Assembly: GCF_048544455.1 (NCBI RefSeq)
Contig: NC_133538.1
Coordinates: 440,508,311 to 440,572,310 of the forward strand
Reading direction: 5' to 3'
DNA length: 64,000 nucleotides
DNA from: Silene latifolia
Taxonomy: Eukaryota; Streptophyta; Magnoliopsida; Caryophyllales; Caryophyllaceae
A program made the translations under genes and the position numbers. The notes beneath the pieces were generated by a model that was not told the origin of the DNA, made no database searches, and saw only the letters and a program-made list of their open reading frames with translations. Position 1 is the first letter of the stretch. Each line of letters opens with the position of its first letter. This document shows, piece by piece, positions 1-10,522 of the stretch.

Positions 1-591
1 CCTCGTGGTCTAGTTCTAGCCATAGCTACATAGCCGTGTGCACCATCCAAAGTCCAACAACAATTCCCCATATTACTAAATCAATTTCTAAGCATTAAAT
101 ACCATAAACTTAAGTACAGGATTCGAGATAACACGTTCCGCATATCACTGGACATGATACTACTATAACATCCAACCACATAATCAATATCAATGCCACA
201 ATTAAGTTCATGCCCATGATCAAAACAATTCTCCATCTCATTCCCCATCCAATTCTCATCTTATCCAACAACGATATCAAATTCCATCATAAATATCACA
301 TGGTCAAGCTATCATTTCATTCACAATACTTACCGTAATCCACCCTATAGCAATATTAGTAAAATTTATATCAAAATATTCAAATATACTATATATCTCC
401 TTATAAATACCCCACTCCTCAAATTTCCTCTCAGGGTACCCGGTTCAAAACTGAGAGGGCCATGGTACGAATTAAGGGTGCCTTCTTAACCGCACTAAGA
501 AGGGCACCTAACAGTTCCTACCCGGGGTTCATTTTATTTAGACACATCCTAAGTTCATTATTATTCATTAGTTAGGCCTGAGGATCGTTTT
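1..591 (-). mobile_element. Leader of minus-strand gypsy element A (internal part)
   Basis: This stretch lies directly inside the primer binding site at 592-603, so in the element's own orientation it is the untranslated leader before gag. It is AT-rich and I see no convincing reading frame on either strand. The rest of element A lies outside the window to the left. The assignment rests only on the adjacent primer site and LTR. Confidence 0.6.
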
Positions 592-603
592 GCTCTGATA
601 CCA
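592..603 (-). other. Primer binding site of element A (initiator Met tRNA type)
   Basis: The plus strand reads GCTCTGATACCA, the reverse complement of TGGTATCAGAGC, which is the usual plant retrotransposon primer site matching the 3' end of initiator methionine tRNA. Three bases separate it from the LTR edge at 607. This fixes element A as minus-strand, with its 5' LTR to the right. Confidence 0.9.
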
Positions 604-1085
604 CTTTGTAACACCCCCATTTAATCAAGACATTCCCAATAAATAGGACTGTTACCATCTCGGTTGCCCGAGGTAAATGATACAAATTAAAACAAACTAA
701 AGTACTTTAATAACTTTAACTGAAAAACAAAATGGTTTTATTACATTGCCAACCGATTAAATTTAAACCTTAACATTACAATTTACTACGCATCGGAAAT
801 TACATAAATAAAGTTGTATAAGTCAACTAAGTGATCTAGACAGCAACTATGGTCCAAGTCGAGCTCACGACCCAATGCTCCCAAGTCATCTAATCTTAAG
901 CACCTGCAAATGTGCTCCCCATTTATGGTTCATCACAGGTATCCACGAATACACTGTCAACCATGAGGTTGAGTAGAAAACTAAACAATGAATAAGAATA
1001 CAGCAACCTGCAATAGCACTGTTACACAAATAGATTCCACAATCACATTTCGTCCACTTCACAGCACGGCACACTACCACTTCTA

Positions 1086-1217
1086 GACACACAGTCATAC
1101 TCCACTTCTAGACACACAGTCATACCCCAGGACACACAGTTCAATGGACACACAGTCCCGCCTCAGACACACAGTCTGGTTATATTGGACACACAGTCCA
1201 GCCTCAGACACACAGTC
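1086..1217. repeat. GACACACAGT motif array inside LTR A
   Basis: Seven copies of GACACACAGT start at 1086, 1111, 1131, 1147, 1166, 1188 and 1207, so steps are 16-25 bp and mostly 19-22. The bases between copies differ. The GAC...GTC ends give each copy partial dyad symmetry. The spacing resembles that of the CG-rich arrays in the neighbouring elements, although the motif is different. Confidence 0.85.
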
Positions 1218-2290
1218 TGGATACACACAAAACTCATGTCGCAACTCCAACAACAATCAATATTAATGACAGTGCCAGTAATATAACCAAATGAACACGA
1301 TATAAAATAATGGCGTAAGGCAGAAAATCTAGCTAGGCAATAAAGGATCGTTGTAAATAGTTAAACTCATCCTTCACCAATCCTCCACAACATACAATTA
1401 ATCCATCTTTTAGTAGTAACAGAAATAAGACAAGATTTAGAAGTTTCCTACCTTTTAGCAAATCCGCACACACAAGCTCAGTTATTAGTCATCCTCTACA
1501 ACGCCGAAGTCTACAATTATAATTACATATACCCTAATTATTATGAACTAACAAATTAACTATTTCACTACCCATTATAAATTAATTAAGCTAACTAGTT
1601 TATTACCATTTACTCTTTCTTTAACTAATTAAGCCATTATAACTTTAATAGACCGTAACCTCACCATTGCTTACTATACATACTCAACATGGCCATTACC
1701 TCCAACCTATCCTACGCACCTTCACACACACCACGCTCACCACCAACCATCACGCACAACACCATGGCCAACCAAAGACGTAACCCCACGACCTTACCTA
1801 GCAACCAGCTCCAACAACGATACACTTCAACAACCTCGGCCAGAATACAAAATCAAAAACAGAGGACTACGGCGTTGCCGCAACGGCAACGAAACAGCCC
1901 GAGACAATTATCATTCCGCTACCCGTCAAGAAACTAAGCTGTGGTACAAATTTTGTATGATAACTCGATTCCTATGAGGATTATGGCCTTGGCGAAACTC
2001 TGCCAAAACCGACTCAAAACAGAGACCCTACTACTATGTCAAGCCCGTCATATGAAATTAAAACGACCCCAATTTGTAATTAAGAACATCCTTTAGTGCA
2101 CTCTCAACAATAAACAGCGAAGTACCTATAACCGACTCCAAATCGAGCCAAAACAAGACTATACGGCCTGCCAAACCCGACATCTAACCCGACTCTAAAC
2201 AAAATCAATATCCAATGCTTGATTAAAAAAACACTTACCGCTATCATGGTTAAGGAGGGGACGAAGGCATGAGTGTAGTAAAGCCGACTC

Positions 2291-2295
2291 GCCAC
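2291..2295. repeat. Left target-site duplication of element B (GCCAC)
   Basis: GCCAC directly precedes the TGATGCG start of element B, and the same five bases follow its CGCATCA end at 13038-13042. A 5 bp duplication is what retroviral-type integration leaves, so B inserted here as a unit. Confidence 0.93.
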
Positions 2296-2679
2296 TGATG
2301 CGATCCAAGTTAGTAACTCGGAGTTGGTTGATGAGCTGGTTGTGAACACTCACGGTGATTGTCTGATTGTGGCTCGTGGTTTTCAGCCTATGGGCTTCTA
2401 TTATCCTTCCTATGTGAATTTGCTAAGTATGGTGCATGAGAGCTGATTATGGCACACATTCCAAGGAAAGGACGGTCCAAGCTTCACGTTTTTATTAGCA
2501 TTTTCAGATTATTGTTGTTAAAATAAAATCTAAGCTTATTTAGTATTTGTCTTGATACATTGAACTTGTAGCATTAATGGTTGTAATCAAGTGAAGAGTG
2601 ATTGCTCAACTCTTCACATTTTGGCTGCTCATTTCGGTTCTTTGGAGGCTATATAAAGCCTTGAAGCTTATGAATAAAA
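2296..2679 (+). mobile_element. 5' LTR of element B, first part
   Basis: This matches 12304-12689 almost base for base and stops at 2679, where the copia LTR begins after the duplicated TAAAA (2675-2679). It includes a TATA-like TATATAAAG at 2650-2658 and an AATAAA-type signal just before the insertion point, so the copia element landed in the likely promoter or polyadenylation zone of this LTR. Confidence 0.92.
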
Positions 2680-3663
2680 TGTGGGTATACATCCGTATAA
2701 TACCCTTTAAATTTAGGACTATAACGTAAATTTAAACATGTGATTATTGTCATAAAACATAAATACAATAGAAACGATGAGGAACAAGAAATAACCTCGG
2801 GTCCTTTGATGCACGGCGTAAAGAACAGAAATCAAACGAGATTCCCTCCTAATAGTTGCACCCAAGACTTGTCCGAGATATGCCCTTGTGCTAGAACGTG
2901 TTCTCCGATTGCCTTGCAATATTGGGAGAACTTGTTGTGAGGTTTTCGAGATGTGAGATCTGAGTTTCAGAGAGAAAGTGTCTCCAAAACCTAGTTTTCT
3001 CAGAAAATGAATTGTCTAGGTCAAAAGGAGAGGGAGCCTCTCCTTTTGTTTGGTCTGGCCGGACCGAGGGCATGCATGGGGAAGTGGGCTTCCACTTCCT
3101 CTTAATTTTACCTCGTAGTCCGTACCCAAATGACTAAAGGTATATGACGCGGTTTTTATAAATCGTCATCGGTTATCGGCTATTAAAACGTCAACTAATA
3201 ACACGGGTTAGTTGAAGTATTAATACATGTCCGACAAAGACGATATTGTATAATTTATTCAATATACATTAATCAAATATAAATCGCTTATATTTGATTT
3301 TACGAATTAACTGGTTAATTCGCCTTAGTCCATGATATTTAATCCGTATTAAATATAATATCTCAACATCACATTTTGACTAAATATTAGTCAAATAACT
3401 CAGACTAACTGGTTAGTCAAATTTGGCATCTACATGACCGTATTTTCATACTTGTCATATCTCTCGAACGTATCCTATAGGTGTGACTTTTAGGGACCAG
3501 TTGATCACCGCCATCCGTATGACAATAACGTCAAACTTATCTAGCAAGCCAACCGTTATTGATAAACGTGGATCAACCGATAATAATACCAAAAGTATGC
3601 CCTTTGATCCTTTTAGAGGTTTATAAGTCCTTGCACTATCTGTTAAGGACACCAACCCCAACA
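2680..3663 (-). mobile_element. 3' LTR of copia element C
   Basis: This near-identical copy of 10523-11505 lies at the 3' end of the minus-strand element. Its right edge is directly followed by the complement of the purine tract. Short frames inside (for example 2719-2919) are LTR sequence repeated in the other copy and are not genes. Confidence 0.95.
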
Positions 3664-3760
3664 AGCTCCCACTTGTCCGTACAAGTGTATGTGCAATGAC
3701 GTTATCCGCACTAACCGGAGGACACAAGCTCCAACAAACTCCCACTTGTCCGTACAAGTG
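3664..3760 (-). other. Polypurine tract region of element C with duplicated dyad
   Basis: In element orientation the purine-rich AAGTGGGAG-type tract abuts the 3' LTR, as expected for plus-strand priming of copia elements. Beside it is the dyad CACTTGT-CCGT-ACAAGTG (3670-3687), able to form a 7 bp stem with a 4-base loop. The tract and dyad recur at 3743-3760, 73 bp away, so the purine-tract segment is duplicated. Confidence 0.8.
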
Positions 3761-4623
3761 TATGTGCGATAACCGATTCTCATATTCATTTAAAATTTCT
3801 CCCACTCAATGTAAAACAATTTGCCGATCTGGATCCACAAAGGTCGTATTTTACAATCGATCTGTATCTAGAGTGGTTTCCCCGACTAGAGAGTAACTCA
3901 ACCGATAAAACGAATCCGTATCCGAGCATGGCCATGCATTTCGATTCTGACTCCTCGAGTGGCCCTGAGAAATATCGAGTACCTGATAAAGGCTGAATAT
4001 TTCCTTCAACTCGACTCCTTCCGATCTAAGCACAGCATGAAATGACCCAGAAAAAATCCACTTGGCCCCCTGTTACGGATGACCGTGAGAAAGAAACCAA
4101 AGTCACCCAAAATCTGCCTTAGTCTCAAGAGACAGTCGATAGTCAAAAGAATCGACTCTTAGGATCACCATGGAGGTCCTATCCACGACCGGGCACCGAA
4201 TGTTATAAAACATTTAGGACTCCACGTCGATGTCACAATTGTGTCCTACGAAATATCCGTATAAATCGCCTCTGTGATTGGTCAGTCAACCTGTTGACTT
4301 ATGGCTCGTTGAACCCACCATCAACCAACGTCACAAAATAATTGCCAGAGTTATCAGCTCATGTGGGCAATTAAGGACTGAAAAGATATAATGTTCGTTC
4401 AGTTCACTTTGTGGTGTTCAAAATTTGTCGTACAAATCCACATGACAAACAAAATATATATATAAAATATCAAAACGATGATGTCGTATAGAGTACAAGA
4501 GAGGATGAATCTGATCCATAAAAGAGTACTACAACTTAGGAACACGTTTAATTCCCATGGAATTAACATGCCCTTCATGCTTATCTTGTCGTAATGCTTT
4601 AGTGAGAGGATCTCGCTATGTTA
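3761..4623 (-). other. 3' untranslated region of element C
   Basis: This non-coding stretch lies between the RNase H remnant and the purine tract. Frames here (3851-4033 and similar) have no recognisable relatives. It contains nothing else that I can identify. Confidence 0.6.
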
Positions 4624-5315
4624 TCATCTCGTAGCAATCTTTTCTATCACTACTTCCTTTTGCTCCACGTAATCCCGGATTAGATGAGCTTTCCGTTGTA
4701 TATGTCTAGACTTGTTGCTAGACTTTGGCTCCTTAGCTTGGAAGATGGCACCACTATTGTCGCAATAGATGGTGATCGGGTCATTCGAACTAGGCACTAC
4801 AGAGAGCCCATGTAAGAATTGACGCATCCATATCGCTTCCTTTGTAGCTTCAGACGCGGCATAGTACTCGGACTCAGTCGTAGAATCTGCTGTAACAGTT
4901 TGTTTCGAACTCTTCCAGCTGACTGCAGCGCCATTAAGAGTAAAAACGAATCCAGGCCCGAGATTTCGAGTCATCTCGATCCGTTTGGAAGCTAGCATCT
5001 GCGTAACCGGTTGCGCATAGCCTTTGTTCGCCTCCATAAGTCAATGCCCAATCTTTAGTCCTCCGTAGGTACTTAAGAATGTTCTTGACAACCAGCCAAT
5101 GTGGTTCACCTGGATGCTGTTGGAATCGACTTGTCATACTCAATGCATATGCCACGTCCGGACGTGTGCATATCATGGCATACATGATTGATCCTATAGC
5201 CGAAGCATAAGGAATCCGTGTCATGCGCTCTTTCTCTTCCTGTCTCTGTGCCTCGAGATCGGCTCAAATGCACCCCTGGAGCCATAGGAAGGAACCCCTT
5301 CTTGGAGTTAGTCAT
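4624..5315 (-). pseudogene. Copia pol, 3' part: end of RT and RNase H
   Basis: Three overlapping frames (5315-5106, 5224-4934, 5037-4624) together resemble the end of copia reverse transcriptase and the RNase H domain. Visible marks are the stretch from YASAIGSIMYAMICTRPDVA to the polymerase end, the RNase H segments TADSTTESEYYAASEA and IYCDNSGAI, and the terminal KSRHIQRKAHLIRDYVE block. The reading frame changes at least twice, so no intact product is expected. RNase H would remove the RNA template during reverse transcription in the virus-like particle. Confidence 0.9.
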
Positions 5316-5338
5316 GCTGAATCTCTCCGGGACTTTGT

Positions 5339-6220
5339 CTATGTAAGACTCTGATCGAGAGATAGCATCCGTCGTGATCTATCTCGATAGATACGGATGC
5401 CTAGAATTCTTTGTGCCTCTCCCAGATCTTTCATCTGGAAATGGTTTTTCAACCATACTTTCACCGAAGTTAAGAGAGGTATGTCATTCCCAATCAGGAG
5501 TATGTCGTCAACATACAATATTAGGAAGACAATCTTGCCCCCACTCGACTTGATATATAGACATGGTTCCTCGACCGATCGAGTAAATCCATTGTCTTTT
5601 ATCACTTGGTCGAAGCGATGATTCGAACTCCTTGATGCTTGCTTAAGTCCATAAATGGAACGCTTAAGCTTGCACACTTTCTTAGGATGTACTGGATCGA
5701 TGAAACCTTCGGGTTGTACCATGTACAACTCTGCCTCCAAAAAGCCGTTTAAGAAGGCGGTTTTCACGTCCATTTGCCAAATTTCATAGTCATGAAAAGC
5801 GGCAATCGCTAAGATAATCCGAATGGAACGCAGCATGACTACGGGTGCAAAGATCTCATCGTAGTGCAAACCTGGCACTTGGGTGAAGCCTTTAGCAACT
5901 AGTCGTGCTTTGTAGATATCTTGCTGACCTTCCACAGAATGCTTTATCTTGTAAAGCCATTTGCATTGAAGGGGACGAACCTTAGCAGGTAAGTCAACAA
6001 GATCCCACACGTTGTTCTCATACATGGAGTCCATCTCGGATTGCATGGCCTCAAGCCATAGCTTTGAGTCAGAACTAGTCATGGTACCTTTATAAGTTGT
6101 GGGTTCACTACTCGTTAGAAGTAGAACGTCATCTATGTCATGTTCCTCGACCATACCAATGTATCTGTCCGGAGGAATAGAGACTCTTCCCGACCTCCTA
6201 GGTTCCTCAGGAATATTCAC
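5339..6220 (-). pseudogene. Copia pol, reverse transcriptase domain
   Basis: This is a 293-residue open segment of copia RT. The WLEAMQSEMDSMYENNVWDL start block, KARLVAKGFTQ, QMDVKTAFLNG and the catalytic YVDD (in LILYVDDILLIG) are all visible and intact. It would copy element RNA into cDNA. Upstream it is in a different frame from the integrase segment (the frames meet at about 6217-6220), and downstream the frame breaks again near 5315-5339. It is therefore a fragment of one polyprotein gene rather than a separate gene. Confidence 0.94.
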
Positions 6221-7168
6221 CGCAGCCGGGATTGAAGGAACAGTTCCTCCAATGGTTGCTCGGTGTTTGGTTCTCGGAATCTCCGACAGTCGAAGGTTCT
6301 ATCACTCTTTGCATTCTCGAGAAATTCCTTCTCTAAGAATGTCGCACTAGCCGCAACAAAAACGCGTTGTTCGGTTGGCGAATAGAAGTAATGACCACGT
6401 GTTCCTTTAGGATAACCTATAAAGTATGTCTTGACCGATCGCGGGCCGAGCTTATCCTCGTGTCTCCACTTGACATAAGCCTCGCAGCCCCAAACCCGTA
6501 TAAAGGACAAGTTAGGGACCGTTCCCTTCCATAGTTCATATGGAGTCTTGTCACAGACTTTAGACGGACTTCGGTTAAGTATTAGAGCGGTGACAAAGAG
6601 CATAACCCCATAATGAATCCGGTAAAACCGTGTGACTCATCATGGATCGAACCATATCAAGTAGTGTTCGATTTCTCCGTTCGGACACACCATTCAACTG
6701 AGGTGTTCCAGGTGGAGTTAACTGTAGGGCAATCCCACAGTCCTTTAGGTGTTGATCAAACTCGTGAGAAAGATACTCGCCACCACGATCCGAACGCAGT
6801 GTTTTTATCTTTCTACCCAATAGGTTCTGTACCCTATTTTGGTATTCCTTGAATTTCTCAAAGGATTCACTTTTATGCTTCATTAAGTAGACATAGCCAT
6901 ATCTACTCAAATCGTCCGTGAAAGTGATGAAATACCTATAGCCTTCTCGTGCGGTGATTGACATAGGACCACATACATCCGTGTGTATGAGCCCTAATAG
7001 GTCAGCAGCGCGCATTCCAACACCTTTGAAGGAAATCCGAGTCATCTTACCGATGAGACATGATTCACACGTGCCATATGATTGAAAATCAAAGGCCGAG
7101 ATAGCTCCATGTTTGATGAGCTGTTTTACGCGTTTCTCATTAATGTGTCCCACTACGGCGATTGCCAT
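6217..7168 (-). pseudogene. Copia pol, integrase domain (two frames)
   Basis: Segments 7168-6575 and 6603-6217 give the integrase core. HTDVCGPM carries the first catalytic Asp, LRSDRGGEYLS the second, and LNGVSERRNRTLLDM the catalytic Glu. The C-terminal part (PYELWKGTVPNLSFIRVWGC) follows in another frame near 6590. Integrase would insert the cDNA, and the five-base TSD of this copy fits that. The DDE residues survive but the frameshift disables the product. Confidence 0.93.
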
Positions 7169-7437
7169 AGATACGTTTGATCTTTGTCACCAACCTTTAA
7201 CTTTTTATTCATTACGTGTAATATTTCCGTGGTCTGATCTAAAACATAAATTCCGTTCATGGAGACTGCCTTGCCGTAAATCATATCGTGTAATGAGAAA
7301 ATGCAAGCATTATTTTCTATTACAAATGAAAAACCAAGTTTATCAAGCGCAGAAACTGAAATAATGTTTTTGGAAAGACTAGGTACATAATAGCAGTCAT
7401 ATAATGACAACTCAAATCCGCTAGGAAGCTGGATCAC
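7153..7437 (-). pseudogene. Copia pol, end of protease and GAG-pre-integrase domain
   Basis: The segment reads like the conserved LYDCYYVPSLSKNIISVSALDKLGF block, which in copia polyproteins links protease to integrase. The following zinc-binding part continues in the next frame (7168 onward, with CESCLIGKMTR). It is one of at least five frame segments of the same damaged pol. Confidence 0.88.
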
Positions 7438-7538
7438 ATATGTCCCCTTGGAGATGGCAACTACTCTTGCTCCATTCCCGACACGCAGTCCACCTCACCC
7501 TTTACGAGGGGTTCGATGTTTCGAGCCCCCGCACATGA

Positions 7539-7784
7539 TTACACGATGAGAGCCACAACCAGATCAAGTACCCAAGTTCCGTAACTTGCGTGGTTAATCT
7601 CAATCATATGAATAAAAGTAGAAGAAGAAGACATACCAACAGGTTTAACACGACCTGCTTTTAAGTCCTCATGATAAACAGACATGTGCGTCTCCAATGC
7701 CCACCATGTGGCGGTGATGGCATTCCATGTTATCTTTCTTGCTCTTTGTCGCGCCTGATGAGTTACTCGACTCACCAGGACCAC
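7539..7784 (-). pseudogene. Copia zinc knuckle and protease start, frameshifted
   Basis: After gag the frame carries an eroded zinc-knuckle region, then ...DLKAGRVKP... and WVLD, the start of the aspartic protease signature. The bases after WVLD fit the family's D-T-G-C-G-S-H only if one base is missing between the Asp codon and the Gly codon. The frame therefore breaks inside the catalytic motif and soon hits a stop at 7539. This single lesion would abolish the protease and everything translated after it. Confidence 0.8.
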
Positions 7785-7816
7785 TCTTACCCGAGCCCGA
7801 CTTCTTGAACTTCGCC

Positions 7817-8557
7817 TTACCTCTTTGCTAGGTTTGCCTGAGCTTTGCCCTTACCCTTTCCTTTATTTGACACAACGAGAACATCCTGTTTCATGCTCCC
7901 ACTGGACTTCATGTCCTTCTCGGTCTGTACGAGAAGGGAGTGCAGTTCATGGGGAGTTTTCTTCAAATCATTCATATAGTATTTGGCTCTAAATTGCGAA
8001 TAACCATCGTGGAGTGAGTGAAGTATGCGGTCGATAACAATGTTCTCGTTGATGTTACAGTTAAAGGTCTCCAGTTTTTCGACATTCTCAATCATGCTGA
8101 GAATGTGTGGGCTAACCGGTTGGCCCTTCTGGAGTCTCGCATCAAAGAAGCGAGTGGTATGCTCATAAGTCACGATTCTCGGTGCTTTCGAGAATTCCTT
8201 GGTGAGCGTGGTGAAAATCTTGTTTGCACCATGGGCTATGAAGCGTTTCTGCAAATTGGGTTCCATTGCAAAAATGAGTACGTTTTTAATCGCACCCGCT
8301 TCCATACAGAAATCATTAAACTTGGTGATTTCAGCAGCTCTAGCCGTGGGACCTGGGTTTGCCGGGATGGGCTCTAATAGATATTTGAGCTTCCCGTCAG
8401 CAGCAGCAGCATTCCGTAATGCCGCCTCCCAGTCCGCGAAGTTGGATCCATCATTCTTCAGTCGAGTAGACTGATTCATCTGATTCATGAAGATCCGAAG
8501 CCAGGACTCACGGTCCAATGTGGCACTTGGCATTGGGTTATCGGTAGAACCAGCCAT
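7817..8557 (-). CDS. gag: Copia gag capsid protein (element C)
   Basis: An intact 246-residue frame starts at a real ATG (8557-8555), MAGSTDNPMPSATLD. It has the copia gag layout: LKNDGSNFADWEAALRNA near the N terminus (the substrate-binding-like N-terminal block), then a helical UBN2/copia-gag region (about residues 90-210) ending in a basic KGKGKGKAQANLAKR tail. The capsid would build the cytoplasmic virus-like particle. It is the only C gene that still reads through. It is followed at 7784 by the damaged knuckle and protease, so gag alone might still be made. Confidence 0.88.
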   Translation of the reverse strand: MAGSTDNPMPSATLDRESWLRIFMNQMNQSTRLKNDGSNFADWEAALRNAAAADGKLKYLLEPIPANPGPTARAAEITKFNDFCMEAGAIKNVLIFAMEPNLQKRFIAHGANKIFTTLTKEFSKAPRIVTYEHTTRFFDARLQKGQPVSPHILSMIENVEKLETFNCNINENIVIDRILHSLHDGYSQFRAKYYMNDLKKTPHELHSLLVQTEKDMKSSGSMKQDVLVVSNKGKGKGKAQANLAKR

Positions 8558-10508
8558 TTGTTGTTTAGCAGTTTAAAAACGTGATCTACACTGAAAAAGA
8601 AAGAAAAACAAAACGAAATAAGCAACTCATCGAGGTGATTTAAGTCTATTTTAAAATTTATTTTAAACATGTAGACTCTCCCACTTGCATAATTGATCTC
8701 CCTCAAGAATGATACAAGTGATCCCAAGACTCAATTTCTGTAAACTGATAAGCCAACTGTTTAGCTAATTCTTCCGTAAGAACTCTTGGTCGATAGATTT
8801 CTGTAAATCCTATCTATAGTCCACCATAATCACAGGATCGTACGAGTGATCATAGTGTTGAGATAAAATAGGTCAATCGGTTCCAACTTACCCGACGTAG
8901 AAGGGGTCATATTATGCCTACCGACGAAGAAGGGACTCATTGGAGTTTGACCTATAAAGACCGTTCTCAATTTTTGTTTATACGAGGAAGATCCCATCAA
9001 CTAAATTATAATTCATATTAAGTGAACGAATAACTAGCGTCTGCGTGAATGAATTAATTTGGGTGATGGCTTATAAAAATCGTGTGACATACGAATGTCA
9101 AAGAAAACTAACTCGTGACCTCTATATGTGTCAGTTTTCATGCAGTTATTAGGTGGTTTGGTTTTTAGGCGGAATATGATGCATATAATCGTTACGGAAA
9201 AATAAATAATTGAATGCAATACGTAAATAAAAATTCCTAGTGTGGCCTATCCTAGTAAAACAAAACATAAAACAACTTTGGAATCCACCGTTGGACCCGA
9301 GAAGCTTGTCTTGATGTTCCATCTTGATCCAAGTAGCGGGAGTGAGCATCCGGTCTCCATCTTTGGTCTTCTCAAAAATTACAATTAAAATTACAAAATA
9401 TAAACCTATTTACATTCTAATTAAAACTGTAATTACAAGTGAAAAATCCAAAACGGAGATACAAGATCTCAAAATACAACCAAGACCGTGTTCCATCATT
9501 ACGGTAACACGTTCTACTAAGGCCACACTAAGTTACAACCGTTTGTAAAATTAAATACGTAATAAAAGGGCATTCACGGCATTCAAAAATTAACGATAAA
9601 TAAAATGCATCAACTAAAAACAAATTCATTCGTGACATAATTCCGTAATTATGTTAAATTTATCCAAACCACCTTTTTATGATCAAAATTCATGTGATAA
9701 AACCGCTTCTATCATTTAATTTTAATCCATTACAATCCGTTACTTTAAAACGCTTTAAAATAACTTAATGGTACGTGTGTGAACCGTTTCACAATCATAG
9801 CGAGTGTACTATATCCGTATAAAGTACATATTGAAGCCAAAAGAAAATTTAAATCAAAAGAAACAAATTTTCAAAGCTGTCAAAGACGAAATCCCTCGAT
9901 CCAGGGACATAAGTGCTCGATCGAGGGACAAAAGGGACTCGATCGACTGAACTGCAAGTCGATCGAGTGGAGGGCCAATCAGAAAGTGCTCGATCGACTA
10001 AACTGGTGGTCGATCGAGTACCTTTATCAGCAAATCTGCTCGATCGAGTACGAGGACAACTCGATCGAGCAGTGGGGTTTTGAAAGGGGTCGATCGAGTA
10101 CAACAGGGACTCGATCGAGCAAAAACAAGACAGAAAAACCACTCGATCGATTAAAAACTTGTTCGATCGAGTACAAAACTTTCTGAAAATTTCAAACCCT
10201 CGTGAAACAAGTTTTATGATACAAAACCACAACAATTTTGATCAAAAACGCATAGAATCAATTTTAACAATTGACAAAAACATGACATATTGTTATAATC
10301 TCCGTATAAAACAACAATATGCAAAAATCAACGAAAACAACATGAAATAACCGTGTAAAACATGTCACGGTTTCATAAAAACGCAAAGCACCAAATCAAA
10401 AAAATTTCTGCCGTGAGAAAAATTGGCTGATGCCGCACGGTTTTTAAGACAAAAACAATCGTTTCAAAATCGTTTTATGAAAAACACATAGAAAATTTAC
10501 GTGGCCTC
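8558..10508 (-). other. Long leader of copia element C
   Basis: About 1.95 kb lies between the primer site and gag, which is long for copia. It is AT-rich apart from the TCGATCGA array at 9917-10170 next to the primer site. I find no convincing frame. The plus- and minus-strand frames across the array (9779-10186 and 9849-10235) exist because the motif lacks stops, and neither resembles a known protein. Confidence 0.75.
9917..10170. repeat. TCGATCGA array, alternating about 21/30 bp, in copia leader
   Basis: Eleven exact TCGATCGA copies start at 9917, 9939, 9959, 9990, 10010, 10040, 10061, 10090, 10111, 10143 and 10163. The steps are 22, 20, 31, 20, 30, 21, 29, 21, 32 and 20. A degenerate copy precedes them at about 9896. 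Flanks extend many copies to the palindrome CTCGATCGAG, but the spacers are unrelated to each other. The same architecture recurs in elements D, E and J. Confidence 0.97.
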
Positions 10509-10520
10509 GCTCTGATACCA
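10509..10520 (-). other. Primer binding site of copia element C
   Basis: GCTCTGATACCA on the plus strand is the complement of TGGTATCAGAGC (initiator Met tRNA type). It lies two bases from the LTR edge at 10523, as expected for first-strand priming. Confidence 0.94.
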
Positions 10521-10522
10521 CT

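Larger units (their letters stand above)
607..2295 (-). mobile_element. 5' LTR of gypsy element A, outer part
   Basis: The LTR starts TGTAACACCCCC next to the primer site and is interrupted at 2296 by element B. It resumes at 13043 and ends GGGGTATTACA at 13488, giving an own length near 2.1 kb. A related degenerate LTR start lies near 56317 and a related LTR end at 49990-50000, so this is a multi-copy family. It holds a GACACACAGTC array at 1086-1217. No coding sequence was recognised; the short frames here lack family resemblance. Confidence 0.8.

Noticed and set aside
9917-10170. CRISPR-like array (short repeats with unique spacers)
   Set aside because: The repeats are only 8-10 bp, the spacers 12-22 bp alternate in length, and the context is a plant copia retrotransposon with defined LTRs. 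No Cas-like genes exist here.
9779-10235. Open frames on both strands across the copia leader array
   Set aside because: TCGATCGA has no stop in any frame on either strand, so the array opens frames by itself. No resemblance to proteins, and the spacing there does not keep codon phase.
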